Shown piece after piece: positions 10,898-18,236 of a stretch of DNA of 64,000 nt. Origin of the DNA: Thiorhodovibrio frisius. GTDB lineage: Bacteria > Pseudomonadota > Gammaproteobacteria > Chromatiales > Chromatiaceae. The notes beneath the pieces were generated by a model that did not search any database, was not told where the DNA came from, and worked only from the letters and a program-made list of their open reading frames with translations. Numbering within the stretch: the first letter of the stretch is position 1; the number at the start of each line of letters is the position of its first letter. Where the stretch lies: NCBI RefSeq assembly GCF_033954835.1, contig NZ_CP121471.1:3156501-3220500 (forward strand). The letters run 5' to 3'. The position numbers were made by a program, and so were the translations under genes.

Positions 10898-11241
10898 AAA
10901 ATGCGCGCTCCTTTCGAGTCGCCTTTCGGGCGCTGATTAGCCGAACACGATATACTCGAATTTCATCGTCTACGACTTACTCGATAACAACAGCCTGTAT
11001 CATCTACGATAGTTTGCTTGGATGCGACCTTGATGTCGATAATTCCCGGCGCTGCCGTGTTCTTGTAATAAACTAATCGCACACTGGTTGTCGGTTTTGG
11101 GTCGGGTGACGGCCACGGGGATCTCGGCGGCAGGACGCCGCCGGGAAGCCTACAGGGATGTATTCACGGCGTCCCCCGTGGCCGTCACCCGGCCCAGAAC
11201 GAGCCGAAATGTCAAAGGGCAAAGTGAGAAACAGAAACACC
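10898..11241. other. Intergenic region before hsdR, containing a fold-back element
   Basis: 344 bases. The first ~190 bases have lower GC than their surroundings and probably hold the promoter for the minus-strand small protein (its AAGGAG site lies just inside). I see no gene here. The second half is mainly the inverted-repeat element described at 11091-11207, followed by the hsdR translation start region. Confidence 0.5.
11091..11207. repeat. Fold-back element with 17-bp perfect inverted repeats
   Basis: GGGTGACGGCCACGGGG at 11104-11120 is the exact reverse complement of 11174-11190. Pairing continues outward with a few mismatches to TCGG at 11091 and CCGA at 11204-11207. Inside are further arms, GGACGCCG / CGGCGTCC. 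The outer ends (TTTTGGGtCGGGTG and CCCGGcCCAgAAC.AGCCGAAA) match those of a second element before menF at 34382-34457, while the interiors differ. It behaves like a small non-coding mobile or REP/MITE-like unit. It carries no reading frame of its own. Confidence 0.75.
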
Positions 11242-14200
11242 ATGAACGCCGACGCCAAGGAATCCGCCTTTCAGCAAGATATCATCGACCAGATGGTCGA
11301 CGGCGGTTGGCAGCTCGGCGATCCGGCTCACTACGACCGCGCGCTGGCGCTCTATACCCCGGACTGTCTGGCCTACGTCAAGACCACGCAGCCGAAGACC
11401 TGGACGAAATACCAGACGCTCTACCCGAGCGACCCCGAACAGGCGTTCGTCAACACGCTAGCCGCTCAGCTCGGCAAGGCGGACCCGACCGCCTCCGACA
11501 AGAACCTGCGCAGCTTTGGCACCCTGGGCGTGTTGCGCCATGAGCTGCGCGATAAGTCGGCCTCCTTCAAGCTCTGCCAGTTCAAGCCCGACCATGACCT
11601 GAACCCCGACACCCTGGCCATGTACCAGGGCAATCTCCTGCGTCTGGTGCCGGAGCTAGTCTATAGCCCCAATGCGACGAGCGAGCACTTTGAGGCCACG
11701 GGCAAGAAGGCCAAGCGGTGGCGTATCGATCTGGTGCTTTTCTTAAACGGCATCCCGATTGTGACCCTGGAGCTGAAGAGCGCCTTCAAGCAGGCGGTCG
11801 AGAGCGCCATCAAGCAGTACAAGACAACACGTCTACCCAAGGACCCCGAGACCAACAAGCCCGAGCCGCTGCTCAGCTTCAAGCGCGGCGCCTTGGTGCA
11901 TTTTGCGGTCAGCCAGTACGAGGTCTGGATGACCACCCGGCTGGCGGGCGCGGCGACACGCTTTTTGCCCTTCAATCAGGGCACCAAAGACGGCGGCGCG
12001 GGCAATGATGCGCCCGAGGACATTGACTGCTACGCCACCGCCTATCTGTGGACTGATGTGCTGGCGCCCGCCAATATCCTGCGGATCATCGGGCGCTTTA
12101 TCCATCTGGAAATCACGACTGAAGAGGGCTGGGACGGGCGCAAGATCAAACGGGAAACCCTTATCTTCCCCCGCTATCACCAGTGGGATCTGGTCACCCG
12201 GCTGGTCGCGGCCAGCCGCGCGGAAGGCCCCGGTCACAAGTATCTGGCCCAGCACAGCGCGGGCTCCGGCAAGTCCAATTCCATCGCCTGGACCGCGCAC
12301 CAGCTCGCGTCGCTCTATGACGATGCTGGCCAGAAGCTGTTTCATTCGGTCATTGTGGTGACTGATCGCACGGTGCTCGATGACCAGCTTCAGGACACCA
12401 TCTATCAGTTCGAGCATGCCGACGGCGTGGTGGGGCGCATCAACCGCGAGGAAGGGCAAGGCACCAAGTCCGAGAAGCTCGCCCAGGCGCTGGAGCACAG
12501 CCAGCCCATTGTCATCGTGACCATCCAGACCTTTCCGTTCGTGCTCAAGGCCATTGAGGACAGCGTCAGCCTGAAAGCGCGCCGCTACGCGATCATCGCC
12601 GACGAGGCGCACTCGTCGCAGTCGGGCCGAACGGCGGGTGAGCTCAAGGCGGTATTGACCAGCGCGGCACCGAACGAGGAGGCCGAGATCAGCGCCGAGG
12701 ATCTGCTGACGGCCAGTGTCGAGTCGCGCCGGGCCTCGCCCAATCTCAGTTACTACGCCTTCACCGCCACGCCCAAGAGCAAGACGCTGGAGCTGTTCGG
12801 CCGCCGGCCTTACCCCGAGGAACCGCCGTCGAAACTCAACAAGCCACAAGCCTTCCACGTCTATAGCATGCGTCAGGCCATTGAGGAGGGCTATATCCTC
12901 GATGTGCTGAAGAACTACACCAGCTACAAGGTCGCCTACAATCTGGCGCAAAAGCTGGCCAGCGCGGATGCCGAGGTCGACAGCAAGCAGGCCAAGGTGA
13001 AGCTCAATCAGTGGGTGCGCCTGCACGATTACAACATCGCCCAGAAGGTGCTGGTTATCGTTGAGCACTTTCGGGACAGGGTGATGGGTCTCCTGAACGG
13101 TCAGGCCAAGGCCATGGTCGTGACCGGTTCGCGCAAGGAGGCGGTGCGCTACAAGCTGGAGTTCGACAAGTACATCCAGAAGAAGGGCTATCACCCATTG
13201 CGAGCGATGGTGGCCTTTTCCGGTGATCTGAGCTTCAGCGCCACCGATCCGCACGTCGATGGGCTGCTCGGCGAGACCTTCACCGAGAGCGGCATGAACC
13301 CTGGCCTCAAGGGGCGGGATCTGCGCGATGCGTTCGACACCGACGACTATCAGGTCCTGATCGTCGCCAATAAGTTTCAGACCGGCTTCGATCAGCCCAA
13401 GCTCTGCGCCATGTACGTGGACAAGAAGCTCGGCGGCGTTGACTGCGTGCAAACCCTGTCGCGTCTGAATCGCGTCTATCCGGGCAAGCAGGAGACCTAT
13501 GTCCTCGACTTTTTCAACGAGCCGGACGAGGTGCTAGCGGCCTTTCAGGAGTATTACCAGACCGCGCAACTGCTGGATGTGTCGGACCCGAACCTGATCT
13601 GGGATCTGTACGAGAAGCTGCGCGCGGCGGGGATTTTCTTGTGGACGGAGGTCACGCGGTTCAGCGAGGTCTTCTTCATGAAGAGCAAGAGCAACGCGGC
13701 TATCAGCAGCCTGTGCAAACCGGCCGTCGAGCGCTGGCAAGGACGCTTCACCGAGGCCCGCGCCGACTTTGCAAAGCACAAGAAGCTGTTCGAGCACGCC
13801 AAGTCGCTCAACGACGCGATTTTCATCGCCAATGCCGAAACGGACATGAAGGCCGCCAAGCGCGAACTGGACGCGCTCGGCCTCTTCAAGGCGGATTTGA
13901 TGGCGCTCACGCGCTACTACGAGTTCATGTCGCAGATCGTCGACTACGACAGCCAGGATCTGGAAAAGCTGAGCCTCTACGCCCGCCATCTGGCACCGCT
14001 ACTGCGTGAGGACGCCCCGACCGATGACCCCATCGATCTAAGCTCAGTCGAGCTGAGTCACTATCGCTTATCGAAGATCAAGCAGCAGGATCTGCTGATG
14101 GTCAAAGATGGCGACGAGGCCGGCCTCTACCCCGCCGCCGCACTCGGCACGGGCCAGGCTAGGAGCAAGGAAGAAGAGTGGTTGTCGCAGATCATCACCC

Positions 14201-14529
14201 GGCTCAATGAGTTGTTCGTCACCGATGGCCTGACAGACCGGGACCTGATCAACTACGCCTACACCATTCGCGACAAGCTCAGCGAAAATCAGCGGGTGAT
14301 GCACCAGATCGCCAACAACTCCGCAGAACAGGCGCTGCTCGGTGACTTTCCCGGTGCGCTGGATGATGCCGTGATTGACAGCGGCGAAGCGCACCAGAAC
14401 CAGATGACCCAGTACCTCAACAGCAAGGAGCTACAAGCAGGCTTTCAGCGAGTGGTGTTCGACATGCTACTGGCGGCCCAGGCATCGACAGCGTCAACAG
14501 CATCGAGGGCTCGGGATGCCAGGCTGTGA
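11242..14529 (+). CDS. hsdR: Type I restriction-modification endonuclease/translocase subunit R
   Basis: ATP-dependent DNA translocase and nuclease of the type I complex, about 1095 residues. The PD-(D/E)XK nuclease core is near residues 160-180, with DLVLFLNGIPIVTLELK giving the Asp and E-x-K residues. The SF2 helicase Walker A HSAGSGKS is near residue 338 and DEAH near residue 454. The C-terminal motif VI region includes QTLSRLNRVYPG. All key motifs are present, so the subunit looks functional. Starts at 11158 and 11209 are also open. I prefer 11242 (MNADAKESAFQQDIIDQM) because this matches the family start and the earlier codons lie in or beside a repeat element. It is separated from hsdS by about 1.5 kb of accessory DNA. 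Confidence 0.94.
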   Translation: MNADAKESAFQQDIIDQMVDGGWQLGDPAHYDRALALYTPDCLAYVKTTQPKTWTKYQTLYPSDPEQAFVNTLAAQLGKADPTASDKNLRSFGTLGVLRHELRDKSASFKLCQFKPDHDLNPDTLAMYQGNLLRLVPELVYSPNATSEHFEATGKKAKRWRIDLVLFLNGIPIVTLELKSAFKQAVESAIKQYKTTRLPKDPETNKPEPLLSFKRGALVHFAVSQYEVWMTTRLAGAATRFLPFNQGTKDGGAGNDAPEDIDCYATAYLWTDVLAPANILRIIGRFIHLEITTEEGWDGRKIKRETLIFPRYHQWDLVTRLVAASRAEGPGHKYLAQHSAGSGKSNSIAWTAHQLASLYDDAGQKLFHSVIVVTDRTVLDDQLQDTIYQFEHADGVVGRINREEGQGTKSEKLAQALEHSQPIVIVTIQTFPFVLKAIEDSVSLKARRYAIIADEAHSSQSGRTAGELKAVLTSAAPNEEAEISAEDLLTASVESRRASPNLSYYAFTATPKSKTLELFGRRPYPEEPPSKLNKPQAFHVYSMRQAIEEGYILDVLKNYTSYKVAYNLAQKLASADAEVDSKQAKVKLNQWVRLHDYNIAQKVLVIVEHFRDRVMGLLNGQAKAMVVTGSRKEAVRYKLEFDKYIQKKGYHPLRAMVAFSGDLSFSATDPHVDGLLGETFTESGMNPGLKGRDLRDAFDTDDYQVLIVANKFQTGFDQPKLCAMYVDKKLGGVDCVQTLSRLNRVYPGKQETYVLDFFNEPDEVLAAFQEYYQTAQLLDVSDPNLIWDLYEKLRAAGIFLWTEVTRFSEVFFMKSKSNAAISSLCKPAVERWQGRFTEARADFAKHKKLFEHAKSLNDAIFIANAETDMKAAKRELDALGLFKADLMALTRYYEFMSQIVDYDSQDLEKLSLYARHLAPLLREDAPTDDPIDLSSVELSHYRLSKIKQQDLLMVKDGDEAGLYPAAALGTGQARSKEEEWLSQIITRLNELFVTDGLTDRDLINYAYTIRDKLSENQRVMHQIANNSAEQALLGDFPGALDDAVIDSGEAHQNQMTQYLNSKELQAGFQRVVFDMLLAAQASTASTASRARDARL

Positions 14530-14702
14530 TCTGAATCAGGCGGTTGTTGGGGTAAGCCATGGTCTTGCCAAAATGCGCGATCTGCTCGGTCGATGCGGTG
14601 ACGGGGTCTTTCATCACCAGCCAGAGAGCACCCTCGAAGCAGGATGGAGTGGCCAGAGACCCGTCTATCGCCGCATCAATGCACTCGCAAAGGCGTGAGG
14701 CA

Positions 14703-16541
14703 TTAGCCCGTTGTGACGTTATTTGTGATAAGGCTCTCAGCGGTGGTTGCAGACGCTTGGCCGCAGTACCAGCAGTTGCGCCCGGCACGCTTGGCCTGAT
14801 ACATGGCGTGATCGGCCTGGCGCAGCAGTCGATCCAGGGTCAGATCCGGGTCAGACTCGGCCGCGAGCGTGATGCCGATGCTGGCTCCGATGCGCGCATC
14901 TCCCCAGGGAGTGGCGATGGGCTCGATCAGACTGGCCAGCAGTTTACTGGCAACCACGCCGGCATCCTGGCATTCGTGCAGGCCGCGCAACACCAAAACG
15001 AATTCATCGCCGCCGATACGGGCCACCAAATCACCCTCGGCACGCACCAGGGTGCGCAGGCGCTCGGCGACCTTTTTCAGCACCAGATCGCCCGCTTCGT
15101 GCCCAAGTTGGTCGTTGACTGGCTTAAAGTGATCCAGATCGACCAGCAATAGCGCGCTGGGGGTACCCCGATCCAGCAGCCGATTGACGCCCTGAAACAA
15201 GCCCGCGCGGTTGAGCAGCCCGGTGAGGAGGTCGGTCTCGGAGCGCTGCTGCGCCTCCTGTTTCTCGCGCCGCAGCAGATCGATACGCTGTGCCAGCGCG
15301 AGCGAAAACAGCATGAATTCGGCGGATATACCCATTTGAAAGGCATGCTCGGCCCACAGGGAGTCCGGCACCAGCCCGAGCGCACGCGCCAGCGTCACCA
15401 GGGCGCCGAGCAGCGGAATGGACTGGGCAAGCAGAAACAGGCGTGCGGGACGATACCCCCTCCAGAGGATGCGTATCGACACCAATAAAATGAGCAAGGT
15501 CATGCTGATGCCGAGCCAAAAGGCTAGCTGATTGGCTAACTGGTAAGCGTCCAAGGCCACCAGGGCGAGCATGACCAGCGCGCCCACCAGAATGGCGCGA
15601 AGCGCCAGATCGAACCTGGGGGCGTGGCGCGGTGTGTCCAGAAAGCGACGCGTCCAGAGGGTCAAGGCGATGAAATGCACCGCCGGCACCAAAGCATGCT
15701 GATTATTGGCCAGCCACAGGTTCTCCGGCCACAAATACTGGTAGGCATGGCCGTTGAGTTCCAAAATCACCAGAAGCGCGGTGACGCTGGCAGCCAGATA
15801 GTACCCATAGAGGGCATCGCGCAGTGCGCCCCACAGAAAGGCGTTATAAATCAGCATCCCGAGGATGAGGCCGTAGCTGATTCCAAGCCAGAGTTGTTCA
15901 TTCGCCAGGCGCACTTTCAGTGCGTCGGTACTCCACAGCCGGATGGGGACGGCTAGGCTGTCGAGGGTCTGCACGCGCAGATAGAGCGTCTGGGTTTCGG
16001 CCCCAATGGGCTGATCAGTAAGCTGATCAGTAAGCTGACCAGGGATATGACCAGGGATCTGATCGGTAAGCGAGTCGGTAATCTGGCCCGCGATCTGGAA
16101 TGGAAACAAGAACAGCCGATGAGCCAGCGGGCGCTCGGCGAATAGGCGATGCTCGCCCGTGCGGATTTCACTGTAGTCGCCAGCAGCCGTGGGCGCGAAG
16201 AAACGGACATCATCCAGCGATGGCAAGGCCACTTCCAGCCACCAGTGGCTGACCGCGCTATCCGAGGGTGGCTGCGCGACCCGCACCTCCAGCCGCAGCC
16301 AGATGGCATCGTCGGTAAAACCGAAGCTTGCCTGCTGCGGCAGCGGGTTAAAAGCGCGCTCACGCACCTCGGCAAAACTGAGCTGCCCTGTCGGATCGCG
16401 CAAAACCGACAGATACCCGTCGGCATATTGCCCATTGGGGCGATCTTCAAGCAAGAGCGCATTCGCCACAGCCTGTTGAGGCCAGATCAGCACCAAGGTC
16501 ATCATTGTTCCGACCATGATTGCGATCAGCAGCACGCGCAC
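14703..16541 (-). CDS. 7TMR-DISM diguanylate cyclase (GGDEF)
   Basis: Membrane sensor predicted to make cyclic di-GMP, about 612 residues. The chosen GTG at 16541 gives a fine signal peptide (RVLLIAIMVGTMMTLVLIW, then QQAVANA). Earlier ATGs at 16646 or 16781 would run through a repeat shared with another locus. A periplasmic 7TMR-DISMED2-like sensor follows, then seven hydrophobic segments, then a C-terminal GGDEF domain with an intact GGDEF near residue 510. The canonical RxxD inhibitory site five residues before it is not present; RAEGD has one residue too many. The sensor carries six 12-bp tandem units giving four-residue repeats (LTDQ, PGQ/PGH). Its signal is unknown. Confidence 0.82.
   Translation of the reverse strand: MRVLLIAIMVGTMMTLVLIWPQQAVANALLLEDRPNGQYADGYLSVLRDPTGQLSFAEVRERAFNPLPQQASFGFTDDAIWLRLEVRVAQPPSDSAVSHWWLEVALPSLDDVRFFAPTAAGDYSEIRTGEHRLFAERPLAHRLFLFPFQIAGQITDSLTDQIPGHIPGQLTDQLTDQPIGAETQTLYLRVQTLDSLAVPIRLWSTDALKVRLANEQLWLGISYGLILGMLIYNAFLWGALRDALYGYYLAASVTALLVILELNGHAYQYLWPENLWLANNQHALVPAVHFIALTLWTRRFLDTPRHAPRFDLALRAILVGALVMLALVALDAYQLANQLAFWLGISMTLLILLVSIRILWRGYRPARLFLLAQSIPLLGALVTLARALGLVPDSLWAEHAFQMGISAEFMLFSLALAQRIDLLRREKQEAQQRSETDLLTGLLNRAGLFQGVNRLLDRGTPSALLLVDLDHFKPVNDQLGHEAGDLVLKKVAERLRTLVRAEGDLVARIGGDEFVLVLRGLHECQDAGVVASKLLASLIEPIATPWGDARIGASIGITLAAESDPDLTLDRLLRQADHAMYQAKRAGRNCWYCGQASATTAESLITNNVTTG
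16011..16082. repeat. Six 12-bp tandem units inside the sensor domain of the diguanylate cyclase
   Basis: Units start at 16011, 16023, 16035, 16047, 16059 and 16071. The first two are identical (CTGATCAGTAAG), two are of the form (C/A)TGACCAGGGAT, and the last two diverge. Each unit is four codons, so copy-number change would keep the frame. The encoded stretch alternates LTDQ and IPG(Q/H). Confidence 0.85.
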
Positions 16542-16616
16542 AGGCAACAAAGACTGCAAAACGCCGCAGGTCACCTCAGGTGCCTGAATGCGCGGGGCGA
16601 CCGGAACCAGGAGCCA

Positions 16617-16698
16617 GACGCCAGGCCGGCTGAAAAAATCCATCATCCCGTCTTGGAGTGCTCGCGCAAAAAATGTCAGTAAAGCCGCACCTGGGAGT
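16617..16698. repeat. 82-bp direct repeat, copy 1
   Basis: Matches 17519-17600 over 82 bases with five mismatches and no gap. Both copies are in the same orientation. On the minus strand it starts, directly after the stop of the 68-residue gene, with sequence equal to the last codons of the NUDIX gene (SQVRLY-stop here, HYQVRLY-stop in copy 2). It overlaps the upstream region of the diguanylate cyclase. Confidence 0.9.
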
Positions 16699-16699
16699 C

Positions 16700-16906
16700 T
16701 TACAGCTTCCAGTTGGTACCACCGAAGCGCACTGGTTTGGTTCCTCTGAACAATTTCGCCGCTTCCGTCGCCCAGAGACAATAGCGATACCGCGCCTCTG
16801 TGGTCGACTCGACCACGAGCGGGCTGCGTTCCGCCGCTGATTGCACCCAGCCGGTCTCGGTCAGGCGCCGAAACGCGGCGCGGTCATCATCAGTGAGTCT
16901 TGCCAT
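16700..16906 (-). CDS. 68-residue hypothetical protein paired with a nucleotidyltransferase
   Basis: Small protein of unknown function, start at the ATG at 16906 (MARLTDDDRAAFRRLTETGW). It overlaps the end of the nucleotidyltransferase gene by 17 bases, so the two are almost certainly co-translated. The sequence is charged at the N-terminus, with a central WVQSAAERSPLVVE stretch and a basic C-terminus. I see no membrane segment or catalytic motif. Two-gene pairs of a nucleotidyltransferase and a small protein are often toxin-antitoxin-like, but that is inference. Its stop codon touches the 82-bp direct repeat, marking one edge of a compact cassette. Confidence 0.6.
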   Translation of the reverse strand: MARLTDDDRAAFRRLTETGWVQSAAERSPLVVESTTEARYRYCLWATEAAKLFRGTKPVRFGGTNWKL

Positions 16907-17447
16907 ACCAGCCTCGCATGCGTGCCAGCTCTGATGTGAGATCGAAAATATCGAGGTAATCCGCAATCAGCGCCCAATCGAGCGCCATGCCGGTCTGCGC
17001 TGAGACCTCGATCATGAGGCGAATATCCGCCCAATCCGCCGCTGCCCGCTGCTCGTCGTTGACGGCTGCCTGAATCTTCAAGCCGATAATATCCTCGCTT
17101 TGGACGACCGGGAGCGTCAATCCCTCGGCGATCTCAATACGCTCAGCGCGCATTAGCATGCTGAGGCTCGGCCCGCGAAAGGCGTGCAGCAGGTCAATGC
17201 GTCCCAAGGCTGACGCATCGGCAATGTAATGCGACACGTTCTCGCTGTAAAACACTCGGCGGTAAGCTGCACCGGTCAGAACCTGATCAGCACGACCAAG
17301 ATCCTCACGCATCAGGATAAAATCAAGGTCGACCGTCGCGCGCTGAACACCTCGCAGCGCCATCGCAAACCCACCGATCAATGCATAGCGCACCCTTGCC
17401 TCGTCCAACGCACGGCCGACTTGTCGAGTCACCCCAAGAAAGTCCAT
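16890..17447 (-). CDS. Nucleotidyltransferase-fold protein (AbiEii-like)
   Basis: A 185-residue protein with the nucleotidyltransferase superfamily core. ALIGGFAMALRG gives the GG motif (residues 25-26) and VDLDFI the metal-binding D-x-D (residues 40 and 42). A later RIDLLHAF strand could provide the third acidic residue. It therefore probably transfers a nucleotide to an RNA or protein target. Similar proteins occur as toxins in type IV toxin-antitoxin or abortive-infection pairs. It overlaps a 68-residue gene downstream. The pair is enclosed by 82-bp direct repeats, leaving almost no other sequence. Antiphage or toxin roles are inference from fold and context. Confidence 0.75.
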   Translation of the reverse strand: MDFLGVTRQVGRALDEARVRYALIGGFAMALRGVQRATVDLDFILMREDLGRADQVLTGAAYRRVFYSENVSHYIADASALGRIDLLHAFRGPSLSMLMRAERIEIAEGLTLPVVQSEDIIGLKIQAAVNDEQRAAADWADIRLMIEVSAQTGMALDWALIADYLDIFDLTSELARMRGWYGKTH

Positions 17448-17518
17448 AACGTCATCCGTAGATAGCGCTACCAGCGGAACCCAATGCTGAGGCCAGGGTC
17501 CTGGAGTGTCATGCGCCT

Positions 17519-17600
17519 GACGCTAGGCCGGCTGAAAAAATCCATCATCCCGTCCTGGAGTGCTCGCACGAAAAATGTCAGTAAAGCCGCACCTGGTAGT
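17519..17600. repeat. 82-bp direct repeat, copy 2 (overlaps the NUDIX 3' end)
   Basis: Partner of 16617-16698, 902 bases away, 77 of 82 identical. Its last 23 bases are the end of the NUDIX coding sequence, so this copy is probably the original and copy 1 the duplicate. Confidence 0.9.
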
Positions 17601-18159
17601 GCTGCCCTGCCCCGGAGTTGCGCTCGGTCTCGCGATAGATGTCCCCACAGCGCGGCATGGTTCCAGGGCTGGCGTGATCGGCGAAGAAAAGCTTGAGGGT
17701 TTCTGTCACCGCCGCGAAGGCGAGTTCAGACCAGGGAATGTCCTCTTCGGCAAAAAGCCTCACCTCGGTGCTCTCGTCGCCGGGGGAGTAGTCTAAATCC
17801 AATAAACGCGCGCGAAACAGCAGATAAATCTGCCCGATGTGCGGCAGGTTGAACAGGCTGTAGAGCGCGCCGATCTCGACCCGAGCGTTGGCTTCTTCCA
17901 AGGTTTCCCGAGCCGCGCCATCGCGCGCGGACTCACCATTTTCCATGAAACCAGCCGGCAGCGTCCAAAAGCCCAGACGCGGCTCGATGGCGCGCTTGCA
18001 GAGCAAAATTTTGTCGTCCCAGGCCGGGATACAGCCGACGACCACTTTGGGATTTTGGTAATGAATCGTGCCGCAGCGCTCGCAGACATGGCGCGGAAGA
18101 TGGTCACCGTCAGGCACCTTGACGGTCACGGGCGCGCCGCAGTGATTACAAAAATTCAT
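17578..18159 (-). CDS. NUDIX hydrolase with N-terminal zinc ribbon
   Basis: A 193-residue pyrophosphohydrolase. Cys4, Cys7, Cys26 and Cys29 form a zinc ribbon. The NUDIX box at about residues 70-92 is intact (GFMENGESARDGAARETLEE fits Gx5Ex7REUxEE). Proteins of this layout cleave ADP-ribose or NADH-like nucleotides, but the substrate cannot be read from sequence. It is shorter than E. coli NudC and lacks that protein's N-terminal domain. It is divergent from glgX with only 77 bases between. Its last codons are part of an 82-bp direct repeat, and a copy of them sits 0.9 kb away after a nucleotidyltransferase cassette. Confidence 0.9.
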   Translation of the reverse strand: MNFCNHCGAPVTVKVPDGDHLPRHVCERCGTIHYQNPKVVVGCIPAWDDKILLCKRAIEPRLGFWTLPAGFMENGESARDGAARETLEEANARVEIGALYSLFNLPHIGQIYLLFRARLLDLDYSPGDESTEVRLFAEEDIPWSELAFAAVTETLKLFFADHASPGTMPRCGDIYRETERNSGAGQHYQVRLY

Positions 18160-18236
18160 CGCGGCTTATCCTCTTCGCAGGGTCGGGGCTGTTATTCTAC
18201 AGCGCATACATTCTCACTTTCTCGCTAGGAGCATCC

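Noticed and set aside
11833-13452. 539-codon minus-strand frame inside hsdR
   Set aside because: Antisense shadow; hsdR has all expected motifs on the plus strand.
14417-14788. Minus-strand frame in the hsdR-cyclase gap with protein-like text (SCFEGALWLVMKDPV, AYPNNRLIQ)
   Set aside because: About 60 residues between the genes look protein-like and could be a gene remnant, but I recognise no family, and the frame runs into hsdR and the cyclase at its ends. Not supported enough to list.
16541-16781. Longer N-terminus for the 7TMR-DISM diguanylate cyclase
   Set aside because: The added residues are encoded by the 82-bp repeat and neighbouring sequence, and they would place the signal peptide far inside the protein.
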